DNA of 64,000 bases from Galbitalea sp036271875 (GTDB lineage Bacteria; Actinomycetota; Actinomycetes; Actinomycetales; Microbacteriaceae), in the NCBI GenBank assembly GCA_036271875.1, contig DATAZU010000015.1:207443-271442 (forward strand). The letters are read 5' to 3'. A program made the position numbers and the translations under genes. Below are positions 22,786-31,325 of this stretch, piece after piece; within the stretch, counting starts at the first letter, position 1, and each line of letters starts with the position of its first letter. Under the pieces are notes generated by a model. The model saw nothing but the letters and a program-made list of their open reading frames with translations. It was not told the origin of the DNA and ran no database searches.

Positions 22786-23409
22786 TTAGGAGCGCTCCAC
22801 GCGGATGTCCGTTGGGCCACCGCGGGCGCGCGAATCCAAGGCGGAGAACCAGGGGCGGCCATCCGCGACGACGATGAACATGCCGTGGTCATCCCCGATT
22901 GGCGCAAACTCGTCCACTCCTTCGCCGAAGGGTTCCGCACCAAAACGTCGACCGAGGGCAGCCACCGTCGCCGCGACATTCGTGCTTGCGACTCCCGCCT
23001 CACTGATGCACAACAGCGAGGCACTCGAGAACGGCTCGCTCGAGTCGTTGTCCAGTCGATCACGGGTGATGAGCTCGAGCACGATGCCGTCCGGACCGCG
23101 GAAGTACAGCGACTTCGAACACCACGGTTCGTTCGGGTTGGCGAACTCGTCCTCGCCGTCAACTGTCGCGAGTGCCGTGCGGGCCGATAGCCAGGTCCTG
23201 GCCTCGGCGAAGCGGTTCCGCGGGATCGTCATCGCGAGGTGGATGCCGGCCCATGCCGTTTCTCCGGGTCGCACGACCAGGGTCGTGCGACCGACGGCCG
23301 CTTCGAATCGGTCGATGTCGCGCTTGATTCGAAGTCCAAGTAAGCCCTGGTAGTACTCGGCTGCAGCGTCGAGATCGGACGCGGTAATGGTGAGCGTTGA
23401 AATTCGCAT
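22786..23409 (-). CDS. VOC-family (glyoxalase-like) protein
   Basis: A 207-aa two-module vicinal-oxygen-chelate protein: first half RISTLTITASDLDAAAEYYQ ... ELITR, second half SLLCISEAGVASTNVAATVA ... FIVVADGRPWFS. VOC proteins include glyoxalases, dioxygenases and drug-binding proteins; metal ligands cannot be assigned with certainty, so the reaction is unknown. ATG 23409 was chosen because homology starts there. It diverges from soxR, with a SoxR box in the 62-bp gap, so it is probably a SoxR-controlled redox-stress or quinone/antibiotic response gene. Confidence 0.85.
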   Translation of the reverse strand: MRISTLTITASDLDAAAEYYQGLLGLRIKRDIDRFEAAVGRTTLVVRPGETAWAGIHLAMTIPRNRFAEARTWLSARTALATVDGEDEFANPNEPWCSKSLYFRGPDGIVLELITRDRLDNDSSEPFSSASLLCISEAGVASTNVAATVAALGRRFGAEPFGEGVDEFAPIGDDHGMFIVVADGRPWFSALDSRARGGPTDIRVERS

Positions 23410-23424
23410 ACATCCAGCTGACAA

Positions 23425-23442
23425 CCTCAAGTTCGCTTGAGG
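23425..23442. promoter_or_regulatory. SoxR box
   Basis: CCTCAAGTTCGCTTGAGG is an 18-bp interrupted palindrome (arms CCTCAAG/CTTGAGG) matching the SoxR-binding consensus. TTGAGG (23437-23442) can be the -35 of soxR, with GACAAT 17 bp later and 6 nt before ATG 23472. The VOC start is 15 bp away on the other strand. Confidence 0.8.
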
Positions 23443-23471
23443 TCAAGCCCCAACCGGGAGACAATTGACCG

Positions 23472-23933
23472 ATGCCGAAGAGAACCCCGTTGCCGCCCAT
23501 GACCATCGGTGAACTCGCGGCGCGCGCCGGGATAACCGTTCCCACCGTGCGGTACTACGAGGAACGTGGCATCATCCGCTCTGAGCGGACCACCGGCAAC
23601 CAGCGCCGATTCCCGCGCCACGCTCTGCGCCGGCTTGCTGTCCTCGCGGCGGGCCAGAGGGTGGGAATGAGCCTCGCCGAGATCGAGGAGGCGCTCGCGG
23701 AACTCCCAGCCGACCGTGCGCCGACCCAGCGGGAGTGGACCGTCATGAGCGGCCACTGGGCGACCATCGTCGCTGCCCGCATCCAGGTGCTCCAGGCGCT
23801 GCAGACCTCACTCGACGGCTGCATCGGCTGCGGGTGCCTGTCGCTCGGACGCTGCGTGCTGTTTAACCCGGATGATGCGGCCGCGCTCGAGGGCCCGGGA
23901 TCGCGCTGGATTCGAGCCGCGACGGCGCCATGA
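23472..23933 (+). CDS. soxR: Redox-sensing regulator SoxR
   Basis: A 153-aa MerR-family regulator. The winged HTH domain is at residues ~10-80 (MTIGELAARAGITVPTVRYY, RRFPRHALRRLAVLAAGQ), a dimerisation helix follows, and the [2Fe-2S] cluster motif CIGCGCLSLGRC (C-x2-C-x-C-x5-C) is near residue 117. Oxidation of the cluster by redox-cycling compounds activates transcription. The start ATG is 6 nt after a GACAAT -10. In actinobacteria SoxR senses endogenous or foreign quinones and pigments more than superoxide. The divergent VOC gene is its most obvious target. Confidence 0.96.
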   Translation: MPKRTPLPPMTIGELAARAGITVPTVRYYEERGIIRSERTTGNQRRFPRHALRRLAVLAAGQRVGMSLAEIEEALAELPADRAPTQREWTVMSGHWATIVAARIQVLQALQTSLDGCIGCGCLSLGRCVLFNPDDAAALEGPGSRWIRAATAP

Positions 23934-23995
23934 TGGCGGGTCTGCGCCGCGGTGTCATCCGATAACCTGTAGTGAGCCACCGAGTAAGGATGACG

Positions 23996-24706
23996 ATGAC
24001 CGAAAAGAAGCGCCGCGTACTTCTGAAACTTTCCGGTGAAGCGTTTGGCGGTGGGTCGCTCGGCGTGAATCCGGATGTGGTGGCCGGTCTGGCCCGCGAA
24101 ATCGCGGTCGCGGCGAAAGAGGTCGAGATCGCGATCGTCGTCGGTGGCGGCAACTTTTTCCGCGGGGCGGAACTCAGCCAGCGCGGCATGGATCGGGGTC
24201 GCGCCGACTACATGGGCATGCTCGGCACAGTGATGAACGCACTCGCCCTGCAGGACTTCCTCGAGCAGGCCGGCACCCAGACCCGGGTACAGTCGGCGAT
24301 CTCGATGACGCAGGTCGCCGAGCCGTACATCCCGCGCCGCGCCGAGCGTCACCTCGAGAAGGAGCGCGTCGTCATCTTCGGTGCCGGTGCCGGGCTGCCG
24401 TACTTCTCGACCGACACGGTCGCGGCCCAGCGCGCGCTTGAGATCGATGCTGATGTCGTCCTGGTGGCCAAGAACGGCGTCGACGGCGTCTACACGGGCG
24501 ACCCGCGAACGGACAAGACGGCAACCAAGATCGACGAGATCAGCTACCAGGAGGCGCTCGTCAAGGGCCTCAAGGTGGTCGACTCCACCGCGTTCAGCCT
24601 GTGCATGGACAATAAGATGCCGATGGTCGTTTTCGGCATGGAGCCCGCCGGAAATGTCACCAGTGCCATCCGTGGCGAGCGTATCGGCACGCTGGTTCGG
24701 GCCTGA
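23996..24706 (+). CDS. pyrH: UMP kinase
   Basis: A 236-aa uridylate kinase of the amino-acid kinase fold, making UDP from UMP. Motifs: VLLKLSGEAFGGG near the start, VVGGGNFFRGAEL, RADYMGMLGTVMNALALQDF and the C-terminal ALVKGLKVVDSTAFSLCMDN. The ATG at 23996 has AAGGA with 5-nt spacing; upstream in-frame starts at 23972 and 23990 lack one. pyrH is normally followed directly by frr; here a long hairpin, a transporter and a decayed gene come between. Confidence 0.96.
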   Translation: MTEKKRRVLLKLSGEAFGGGSLGVNPDVVAGLAREIAVAAKEVEIAIVVGGGNFFRGAELSQRGMDRGRADYMGMLGTVMNALALQDFLEQAGTQTRVQSAISMTQVAEPYIPRRAERHLEKERVVIFGAGAGLPYFSTDTVAAQRALEIDADVVLVAKNGVDGVYTGDPRTDKTATKIDEISYQEALVKGLKVVDSTAFSLCMDNKMPMVVFGMEPAGNVTSAIRGERIGTLVRA

Positions 24707-24720
24707 ACCGCCCTTCACTT

Positions 24721-24812
24721 CCGTAACTCATGCAGAATTTGCGCGCGACAGTCTGCGCCCCCGAGTTTCCGCGGCCGACTGACCGCGCGCGCAAATTCTG
24801 CATGAGTTACGG
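24721..24812. repeat. Long inverted repeat after pyrH
   Basis: Perfect 27-bp arms, CCGTAACTCATGCAGAATTT (plus GCGCGCG) at 24721-24747 and its complement at 24786-24812, around a 38-bp loop. It is different from the TTTGCCCCC family. It may be a terminator for the rpsB-tsf-pyrH region or a non-autonomous mobile palindrome. Confidence 0.8.
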
Positions 24813-24825
24813 CAGGAAGGAATAG

Positions 24826-25686
24826 TTGCCACCGCTCGTCATCCTGCTCGTGGTCGTCGCTGCCGTTGCGCATGCGACCTGGAATCTCACGATCAAGGCC
24901 GCGGGCACGAGTGGCACCCGATTCCTGTGGTTGACGTTCGTCATCGCAACCGTTGTCGTCGCCCCGTTCGGGATCGTCTCCCTCACACAACTGCGCGGGG
25001 CGTTGCCGCTTCTCCTTCTGCTCGCGGTGGGCAGCGGTGGCCTGCAGATCGCGTACTTTCTTACGCTCCAGCGCGGGTATCGAATCGGGGATGTCTCGAT
25101 CGTTTACCCGCTCGCCCGCGGAAGCGGTCCGCTGCTGAGCGTGATTTTCGCGATCATCCTGTTCGGCGAACACCCGGGCGTCTGGGCGCTGGCGGGCGCC
25201 GGTCTCGTGATCGTGGGCGTTGTTGTGATCGGTCTGGCCGGGGGTCGCGGCCGGTTGCACGCGAATCGAAGGGGCATCCTCTGGGGTCTGCTGGTCGGCA
25301 TTACGATCGCCGCGTACACACTCTGGGACGCCAACGCCGTTGTGCAGGAGAAGCTTCCCCCCTTGGGTTACTTCTGGATCACCGTCGTAGTGCAATTGGT
25401 CGCGTTCGCGCCGTTCGCGTTGCGGCAGCCCAAATACACGATCGCGCTCGCGAAGCAGCACTGGGCCGCCGCGCTGGTCGTCGGCATCCTGTCGCCGCTC
25501 GCCTACGTGCTGATCCTGTTCGCGTTTACTCTCGCGCCGGTCGCCCTGGTTGCCCCCGCTCGCGAGGCGAGTGTCGTTCTCGTTGCGCTCGGCGGATGGC
25601 TGCTGTTCAAGGAGCCGCATCCCGTGCAACGCATGCTCGGCGCGCTCGTGGTGCTGGGCGGGGTAGCACTCCTCGCGCTCGGCTAG
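24826..25686 (+). CDS. EamA-family (DMT) transporter
   Basis: A 286-aa drug/metabolite transporter with ten predicted membrane segments in two homologous halves of about 140 residues. First half: AAVAHATWNLTIKAAGTSGT, RGYRIGDVSIVYPLARGSGP; second half: GILWGLLVGITIAAYTLWDA and FTLAPVALVAPAREASVVLV. The N-terminal pattern is typical of EamA domain proteins. The start is a TTG with AGGAAGGA upstream. Substrate unknown. The gene interrupts the usual pyrH-frr pair and begins 14 bp after the long inverted repeat. Confidence 0.88.
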   Translation: MPPLVILLVVVAAVAHATWNLTIKAAGTSGTRFLWLTFVIATVVVAPFGIVSLTQLRGALPLLLLLAVGSGGLQIAYFLTLQRGYRIGDVSIVYPLARGSGPLLSVIFAIILFGEHPGVWALAGAGLVIVGVVVIGLAGGRGRLHANRRGILWGLLVGITIAAYTLWDANAVVQEKLPPLGYFWITVVVQLVAFAPFALRQPKYTIALAKQHWAAALVVGILSPLAYVLILFAFTLAPVALVAPAREASVVLVALGGWLLFKEPHPVQRMLGALVVLGGVALLALG

Positions 25687-26640
25687 CCGGCGGGCCGTAG
25701 CGCGGCGCCGGCGTAGCAGAAGCGGTCCGCCTCCGAGAAGAAGCAGAAGCGCAGCGAAAATCGGCGGCATCATGACGTCGGTTCGCGTAGACGGGAACGC
25801 AGTGGCGGCACCGATGACGATCGTGAATCGGCTGTCGGATGGCCCATCGGTTCCGGTCGCCGTGATGGTGAGGGTTCCGGTCGCAGCGATCGCCAGCGAA
25901 TACAACGCGTTGACCATCCCGCGCGGAGGGAACGCGGTCGTGATTGCTGCGGGATGGGTAGCTCGAACCGCCGCGTGCGGGCGCCGGCCACCCGTCCGGG
26001 TGTTGCCGGCCCCTGCGAACTCGATGTCCGAACGTCCCCGGCTGCCAAACGGGCCGGGAGCTTGTCGATCGCCGGATCGCCGGTCGCTGGATCGACTGAA
26101 GCGACCCCGTCGTATCCGAACAGGCTCCCCAGATCGTCCCGTCTGCCGCCGCGGTTACGTAGAGGGGACGCGTAGCGCCGGTGAGATCTTTCCCCTTCGT
26201 CCAGGCTGAGGATGCGATCTTTCCGACGAGGGCCCCGGTGATCCATGGCTTGCCTGCGACGGAAACTATTTCTTCGACAGACACAGGGCCGGGCACCGGG
26301 AACTGGGCGAGCAGCTGGATCGTCAGGTCGAATGTGACGAGAACGTGCCGTCGTGCCCACACCGCGGTGCCGTCGGCGATGAACCACATGGTGCGGTCGG
26401 GCCTTCCGCAATCCCGCTGAAAGAGCTGTAGCCGGCAGTGGCGAGGGTACGCATGGTCCCGGCGCCCAGATCGGTATAGCCGGTGGAGCGCCCGCGATCA
26501 GACCCGGCAGCAGGCGGCCGCGAACACGTCATGGAGGTGGGGTGAGAGAAGGCATTCGGATGGGCCCATCGCGGGCAGATTGACAACCGAATGCGCTCCG
26601 AATCGCTCGCAGCTATCAGCCGGGCGGGACGCGCCAGCAC
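25687..26640 (-). pseudogene. Decayed beta-propeller surface protein (Vgb-like)
   Basis: About 950 bp without an intact gene. Minus-strand pieces in three frames join into one protein: TGYTDLGAGTMRTLATAGYS and SSFSGIAEGP (frame A, ~26400-26500), then MWFIADGTAVWARRHVL and TAAADGTIWGACSDTTGSLQ (frame B, ~26100-26389), then VASVDPATGDPAIDKLPARL (frame C, ~26050), then GTLTITATGTDGPSDSRFTI and a C-terminal membrane anchor PPIFAALLLLLGGGPLLL plus RRRR (frame A, 25690-25917). The GTIWF-type strands recall virginiamycin-B-lyase-like propellers. Three frameshifts separate the pieces, so the gene is dead. Confidence 0.75.
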
Positions 26641-26713
26641 GATTTGACCGCTCTAGAACTGGTGCGGTGTGAAGCGCCAACTAAACTCTTACCCGACGCA
26701 AAAAGGAGTTGCC

Positions 26714-27268
26714 GTGATTAGCGACGTGCTTGACGAGGCCAAAACCAAGATGGATAAGGCCGTCGAGGTGGCAAAGGACGATTTCGGCAACGTGCGCACG
26801 GGCCGTGCGAACCCCGCGCTGTTCCAGAAGATCCTGGTCGACTACTACGGAACCCCGACGCCGCTCGCGCAACTCGCGTCCATGCAGAACCCCGAGGCCC
26901 GTACCCTGCTCGTGACGCCATACGACAAGACCGCCCTCAAGGACATCGAGAAGGCCATCGTAAACTGGCCGAACCTCGGCGCAAACGTCGGCAACGACGG
27001 CACGATTGTGCGGGTAACACTTGCCGAAATGACGGAGGAGCGTCGTCGCGACTTCGTGAAGATCGTGCGCGCGAAGGGCGAAGAGGCCAAGGTCGCGATT
27101 CGCAACGTGCGCCGCACTGCCAAGGAGCATCTTGACGCCCTGAAGTCGGAAGTCGGCGAGGATGAACTCGCTCGCGCGGAGAAGGAACTCGAAGCGGTAA
27201 CGAAAGCCCACGTCGACGCAATCGACGACGCGCTCAAGCGCAAAGAGTCAGAACTTCTCGAGGTCTGA
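26714..27268 (+). CDS. frr: Ribosome recycling factor
   Basis: A 184-aa RRF, which with EF-G splits post-termination ribosomes. Motifs NVRTGRANPALFQKILVDYY, GTPTPLAQLASMQNPEARTL, LTEERRRDFVKIVRAKGEEA (here EMTEERRRDF) and AIRNVRRTAKEHLDALK are intact and the length is usual. GTG 26714 was chosen because AAAGGAG lies 5-6 nt upstream. Its stop overlaps the cdsA start by one base. Confidence 0.97.
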   Translation: MISDVLDEAKTKMDKAVEVAKDDFGNVRTGRANPALFQKILVDYYGTPTPLAQLASMQNPEARTLLVTPYDKTALKDIEKAIVNWPNLGANVGNDGTIVRVTLAEMTEERRRDFVKIVRAKGEEAKVAIRNVRRTAKEHLDALKSEVGEDELARAEKELEAVTKAHVDAIDDALKRKESELLEV

Positions 27269-28254
27269 TGTCGGAGCCGTCCGACAAAACTCCGCGGCAG
27301 AGCAGGCGGGCGCGCCAGCGTGCCGATTTTGATGCGACCGTTGCCGACATCGAGGCCCAGGTTCGCGCGACCAATGCGAAGATCGAGGCGCAGGTTCGGG
27401 CGACCAATGCGAAGATCGAGGCGCGCACCGGCCGTAATCTGGTCGCTGCCGTTGCGATCGGGGTCGTGTTCGGCGCGGCGTTCATCTCCAGCCTGATCTT
27501 CTTCACGTGGATCTTCATGATCTTCGCGGCCATCCTGATGGTCTTCCTCGCCCTTGAGTTGACGGTCGCTTTTCGCACCACCGGTCGCAATGTCCCGCGC
27601 GTTGCATCCGGCATTGCCGCGGCAGGAGTCATCGTTGCGGCGTTCTACCTCCACAGCGAGGGCCAGTGGCTTGCGCTGCTCGCGGGCATGGCGCTCGTTA
27701 CGATCTGGCGACTCATCGAGGCGGCCATCCCGAGTCGGCGCAAGTCGGCCAGGGAACTTGGGATCGACATCCTCGCCGGGTTATTCGTCCAGGCATACGC
27801 GGTCTTCCTGGGCAGCTTCACGGTTCTGCTTGCGGCGCGGCACGAGGGCCAGTGGTGGGTTCTGTCGCTGCTGATCATCGTCGTCTCGACCGACACCGGG
27901 GCATACGTTTCCGGCCTGCTGCTCGGTCGTCACAAGATGGCGCCGCGCATCAGCCCGAAGAAGACGTGGGAGGGTTTCGCCGGGTCGATCCTGACGGCAC
28001 TCATCGCGAGCGAGTTGGTGTCGTGGCTTCTCCTGCACATTTCGTTCATCGACGGACTCATTCTCGGCGTCGCTCTCGCCCTCTCTGCGACACTCGGCGA
28101 TTTGATGGAATCGCTCATCAAACGCGACCTCGGGATCAAAGACATCAGCAACTGGTTGCCCGGCCACGGAGGGTTTCTCGATCGACTCGACTCCGTTCTC
28201 CCGTCCGCCGCGGTCGCCTATACGCTCTTTCTCATTTTTCATGGTGCAAAATAG
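27268..28254 (+). CDS. cdsA: Phosphatidate cytidylyltransferase
   Basis: A 328-aa membrane enzyme making CDP-diacylglycerol from phosphatidate and CTP, the branch point of phospholipid synthesis. About eight membrane segments follow a charged N-terminal extension of ~60 residues. The family signature is near the C-terminus: LMESLIKRDLGIKDI and PGHGGFLDRLDS; KKTWEGFAGS is also present. The extension contains two tandem copies of EAQVRATNAKI, coded by a 33-bp duplication (27352-27417). It overlaps frr by 1 bp and is 5 bp upstream of the DivIVA-like gene. Confidence 0.95.
   Translation: MSEPSDKTPRQSRRARQRADFDATVADIEAQVRATNAKIEAQVRATNAKIEARTGRNLVAAVAIGVVFGAAFISSLIFFTWIFMIFAAILMVFLALELTVAFRTTGRNVPRVASGIAAAGVIVAAFYLHSEGQWLALLAGMALVTIWRLIEAAIPSRRKSARELGIDILAGLFVQAYAVFLGSFTVLLAARHEGQWWVLSLLIIVVSTDTGAYVSGLLLGRHKMAPRISPKKTWEGFAGSILTALIASELVSWLLLHISFIDGLILGVALALSATLGDLMESLIKRDLGIKDISNWLPGHGGFLDRLDSVLPSAAVAYTLFLIFHGAK
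27352..27417 (+). repeat. 33-bp tandem duplication inside cdsA
   Basis: Two 33-bp units (27352-27384, 27385-27417), differing at two positions, each coding EAQVRATNAKI, in the cytoplasmic N-terminal extension of CdsA. Confidence 0.9.
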
Positions 28255-28258
28255 CTAG

Positions 28259-28810
28259 GTGAGTACAACTTTCCCCCGGGTCCGGAAGTCGAAAGCGGGC
28301 TACTCCGTCGATGAAGTCGAAGACTTCCTTGAGGAGGCCCGTCGCGCCTATTCCGCAGATCGTTCTGCGCCGTCCGTCGTCAGCGCCGAGACCATCAGGC
28401 ACACCGCATTCGACATGGAGAAGGGCGGATACTCTGTCGTCCACGTGGATGCCGCTCTGGAGCGCCTCGAGGATGCTTTCGCCGCGCGCGAGAAGGATCG
28501 CGCCGTCGCGGAGGTCGGAGACCAGGCCTGGTTTGGTCGGGCACGCACGACCGCCCAGGAGGCCCTCGACCGGCTCGACCGCCCGTGGGGTCATAAGTTC
28601 AAGCGCATGAGCGCATTTACGCAGGGCTACAACCCGCGCGACGTTGATGACTTCGGCGAGAAGCTCACCGCATACTTCCAGGACGGTCGGCCGATGAGTG
28701 TCGACGAGGTGCGAACGGTCGCGTTCCGCGTTCGCCGAGGTGGCTACAACGAGACGCAGGTCGATGCATACCTCGATGCGATCGTCGGCGTCATGCTGGC
28801 GGTTCGGTAG
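28259..28810 (+). CDS. DivIVA-domain protein
   Basis: A 183-aa protein with three DivIVA-like modules: GYSVDEVEDFLEEARRAY near the N-terminus, FDMEKGGYSVVHVDAALERL (~45-70), GYNPRDVDDFGEKLTAYFQD and VRRGGYNETQVDAYLDAIVG at the C-terminus. The F-x(2-4)-GY-x-x-x-x-V-D-x-F/L pattern is that of short DivI1A-domain proteins of actinobacteria, thought to sense membrane curvature at poles or septa. GTG start, 5 bp after cdsA, so probably in the same transcript. No long coiled coil is present. Confidence 0.85.
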   Translation: MSTTFPRVRKSKAGYSVDEVEDFLEEARRAYSADRSAPSVVSAETIRHTAFDMEKGGYSVVHVDAALERLEDAFAAREKDRAVAEVGDQAWFGRARTTAQEALDRLDRPWGHKFKRMSAFTQGYNPRDVDDFGEKLTAYFQDGRPMSVDEVRTVAFRVRRGGYNETQVDAYLDAIVGVMLAVR

Positions 28811-28885
28811 TCGACTCGCGTCCCTCGGATAGGGGAACCCGGTAATCCTGGCTGCCCGGGGGCTGTGCGCTAAAATTTGGTACTC

Positions 28886-29518
28886 GTGGGTAGACGATCG
28901 TTGGTGAGGACGCGCGGGGGCCGTTTGGCCGCCGTTACTCGTCGCGCATCCGGCCCGATCCTGCACTCCCGCTTGAGTCTGCCGATCTACTCGTTCGTTG
29001 TCGCGTTCGCAATCGTGATGGTGATGGTGACTGACCCGTATTCCGGCGCATTCGCGGATGCCAACACCGCCCCGAGCCACTGGGCCGAGGTCACCATCGG
29101 GCAGAGCCTGGCAACGGGAAGCGGCACGGACACGAGCACAATCAAACGCGACGCGTTCGGATCACAGGCCGCGCCCCGGGCAGCGACGAGCAGCGCTCCG
29201 AGCGCGGGTATCCCGTCACCGGGATCGGCACAGGCGATCGCGCTCGCGATCCTGACCGCCGAGGGGATGGGCAGCGATCAGTACAGCTGCCTGGTTTCGC
29301 TGTGGAACCGGGAGTCGCACTGGCGGGTCAACGCCGAGAATCCGGATGGCGCATACGGCATCCCGCAGGCTCTGCCCGGCAGCAAAATGGCCTCAGCCGG
29401 CCCCGACTGGCAGACCAACGCCAAGACCCAGATCGAGTGGGGCCTCGGATACATCAAGGCCCGTTACGGCACGCCGTGCGGTGCTTGGGCGCATTCGCAA
29501 TCGACGGGCTGGTACTAG
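28886..29518 (+). CDS. Secreted lysozyme/transglycosylase-like protein
   Basis: A 210-aa exported protein. A basic N-terminus precedes one hydrophobic segment (SLPIYSFVVAFAIVMVMVTD), then a Ser/Ala/Pro-rich linker, and a C-terminal lysozyme-like domain: SCLVSLWNRESHWRVNAENP with the catalytic-type Glu, GAYGIPQALPGSKMASAGPDW and WGLGYIKARYGTPCGAWAHS. It should cleave or remodel peptidoglycan. GTG 28886 lies 9 nt after TAAAAT (28871-28876). Two cysteines in the domain may form a disulfide. The catalytic mechanism (SLT-type) is inferred from the domain. Confidence 0.85.
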   Translation: MGRRSLVRTRGGRLAAVTRRASGPILHSRLSLPIYSFVVAFAIVMVMVTDPYSGAFADANTAPSHWAEVTIGQSLATGSGTDTSTIKRDAFGSQAAPRAATSSAPSAGIPSPGSAQAIALAILTAEGMGSDQYSCLVSLWNRESHWRVNAENPDGAYGIPQALPGSKMASAGPDWQTNAKTQIEWGLGYIKARYGTPCGAWAHSQSTGWY

Positions 29519-29522
29519 CTTC

Positions 29523-29528
29523 TAGGCT
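29523..29528 (+). promoter_or_regulatory. -10 element TAGGCT, leaderless start
   Basis: TAGGCT lies exactly 6 nt before ATG 29535 of the antiporter gene. Confidence 0.55.
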
Positions 29529-29534
29529 AAGGCC

Positions 29535-31283
29535 ATGGAGTGGGCGCTGTTCGGGGTCGTGGCGATCGTGTCGATCGTCGCGGCTGGCGCGTTCGCGAAC
29601 AAACTCGGGGTTGCCGCCCCGCTGATCCTGATCGTTCTCGGCGTCGGATTCAGCGTCATCCCGGGCGCTCCGACGGTGGTGCCGCCCGAGATCATCCTCG
29701 CGGGCATCCTGCCGCCCATCCTGTATTCGTCGGCTGTCAACGTGCCGATCATGGATTTCAAACGCAATTTCTCGAGCATCTTCGGGCTTAGCGTGCTGCT
29801 CGTTCTCGCATCCGCCTTCGCGACCGGCTGGCTGCTGTTCGTGCTCTTCCCCAAGCTGACATTCGCCGAGGGGGTCGCGATCGGCGCCGTCATCAGCCCG
29901 ACGGATGCCGTTGCCGCGACCGCCATCGGCAAGCGGCTCGGTCTTCCGCCCCGACTCGTCACGATCCTCGAGGGTGAGGGACTGGTCAACGACGCGACCG
30001 CCCTCGTGCTGCTGCGCTCCGCGGTCGCCGCGATCGCGTCATCCATCTCGTTCTGGGGCTCGCTCGGCAACTTCGTCTACGCCGTGATCATCGCGATTCT
30101 GATCGGCGCGGTCATCGGTTTTGTGACGGTGTGGGTGCGGGCGAAGTTCCGCGACTCGGTGCTCGATACCGCGATCTCGTTCGCGATCCCGTTCCTCGCG
30201 TACATCCCCGCCGACGCCGTGCACGGTAGTGGTGTGATTGCGGTTGTCGTGGCCGGCCTGTATTCGGGACATGCGGCGGCGAATCGGTTCACACCCCAGG
30301 CACGTATCTCGGAACGGCTCAACTGGCGCACCATCCAGTTCGTCCTGGAAAACGGCGTCTTCCTGCTCATGGGGCTCGAGATCTCGAAGCTCGTCGAGAA
30401 CGTACAGAACAACGCGACGGCGGATGAGCCCGGCATCCTCGGCTCCGTTTTGCTTGGGCTCATCGCTACCGCAGCACTCCTGGTCATTCGGGTGGTGTTC
30501 GTGCCACCGCTCCTGATCTTTGTTCGCGCGACCTGGAACGCGGCGGAAAAACAGCAGGGGCGTTTCCGGCAACGGCTCGATCAGTTCCTGGGGATGGCGA
30601 CGCAATCGCCGCGAGCCCAGAAGCGCATCGAGCAGGCGGAACGCTCGTACACGCAGCGCGAAAACGACATCGAGCAACTCAAGGCCGAGGAATTCGGATG
30701 GCGCGGAGCCGTCGTGCTCAGTTGGTCCGGGATGCGCGGGGTTGTCACGCTCGCCGCCGCGCAGTCGCTACCGGAGACGTTCCATTATCGCGCCCAGCTC
30801 GTTCTCATCGCGTTCACCGTCGCGGTCGTGACCCTGCTGCTGCAGGGAGGCACGCTGCCCCTGATCATTCGGCTCACCGGCATCCAGGGCACCGACAAGA
30901 CGGCGGACCGTCGTTCTCTCGCGCAACTGCTTGACGACATGGCAAAGACAGGCGTCGCGGTGCTCGATAACCCGTCGCTAAAGCTGCCAAGCGGTGCCGA
31001 GATCAGCGCTGACGTCATCGAGAAGGTCAGGGTGGACTCGCTCTCGATCACCGAGAACGCGTGGGAGCGGGCCGAGCACGGGTCAGGAGACGAGGAGCTG
31101 AGCCTGTCGCCGCGCCGTCAGTATCGCGAGCTGCGCCGCGAGGTGCTTGGCGCCGAGCGCGAGGCCCTGCTCGAGGCGCGGTCGACGGGGGCCTACCCCT
31201 CGCGCATCCTCAGCCGAGCGCAGGCGTTGCTCGACTTCGAAGAGACCCGTCTCGGATCGATGGACAACCAGTCGGACTTCTAG
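29535..31283 (+). CDS. Na+/H+ antiporter (CPA1 family)
   Basis: A 582-aa cation/proton antiporter. About 12 membrane segments fill residues 1-460. The transport core includes GAVISPTDAVAATAIGKRLG and EGEGLVNDATALVLLRSAV with the conserved ND pair; the C-terminal ~170 residues are soluble and charged. It exchanges cytoplasmic Na+ (or K+) for H+, for pH and salt balance. The leaderless TAGGCT promoter 6 nt before ATG gives it its own transcript. An Arg/Gln-rich cytoplasmic insert (KQQGRFRQRLDQF) lies between membrane segments. Confidence 0.92.
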   Translation: MEWALFGVVAIVSIVAAGAFANKLGVAAPLILIVLGVGFSVIPGAPTVVPPEIILAGILPPILYSSAVNVPIMDFKRNFSSIFGLSVLLVLASAFATGWLLFVLFPKLTFAEGVAIGAVISPTDAVAATAIGKRLGLPPRLVTILEGEGLVNDATALVLLRSAVAAIASSISFWGSLGNFVYAVIIAILIGAVIGFVTVWVRAKFRDSVLDTAISFAIPFLAYIPADAVHGSGVIAVVVAGLYSGHAAANRFTPQARISERLNWRTIQFVLENGVFLLMGLEISKLVENVQNNATADEPGILGSVLLGLIATAALLVIRVVFVPPLLIFVRATWNAAEKQQGRFRQRLDQFLGMATQSPRAQKRIEQAERSYTQRENDIEQLKAEEFGWRGAVVLSWSGMRGVVTLAAAQSLPETFHYRAQLVLIAFTVAVVTLLLQGGTLPLIIRLTGIQGTDKTADRRSLAQLLDDMAKTGVAVLDNPSLKLPSGAEISADVIEKVRVDSLSITENAWERAEHGSGDEELSLSPRRQYRELRREVLGAEREALLEARSTGAYPSRILSRAQALLDFEETRLGSMDNQSDF

Positions 31284-31313
31284 TCCATCGCGACCTCCGC
31301 CCAATCACTCGCT

Positions 31314-31319
31314 TAGGCT
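31314..31319 (+). promoter_or_regulatory. -10 element TAGGCT, leaderless start
   Basis: TAGGCT lies exactly 6 nt before ATG 31326. Confidence 0.55.
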
Positions 31320-31325
31320 GGAACC

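Noticed and set aside
20631..23162. An 843-codon open frame on the minus strand opposite rpsB and tsf
   Set aside because: It lies antisense to two certain, highly conserved genes and has the composition of a shadow of GC-rich codons.
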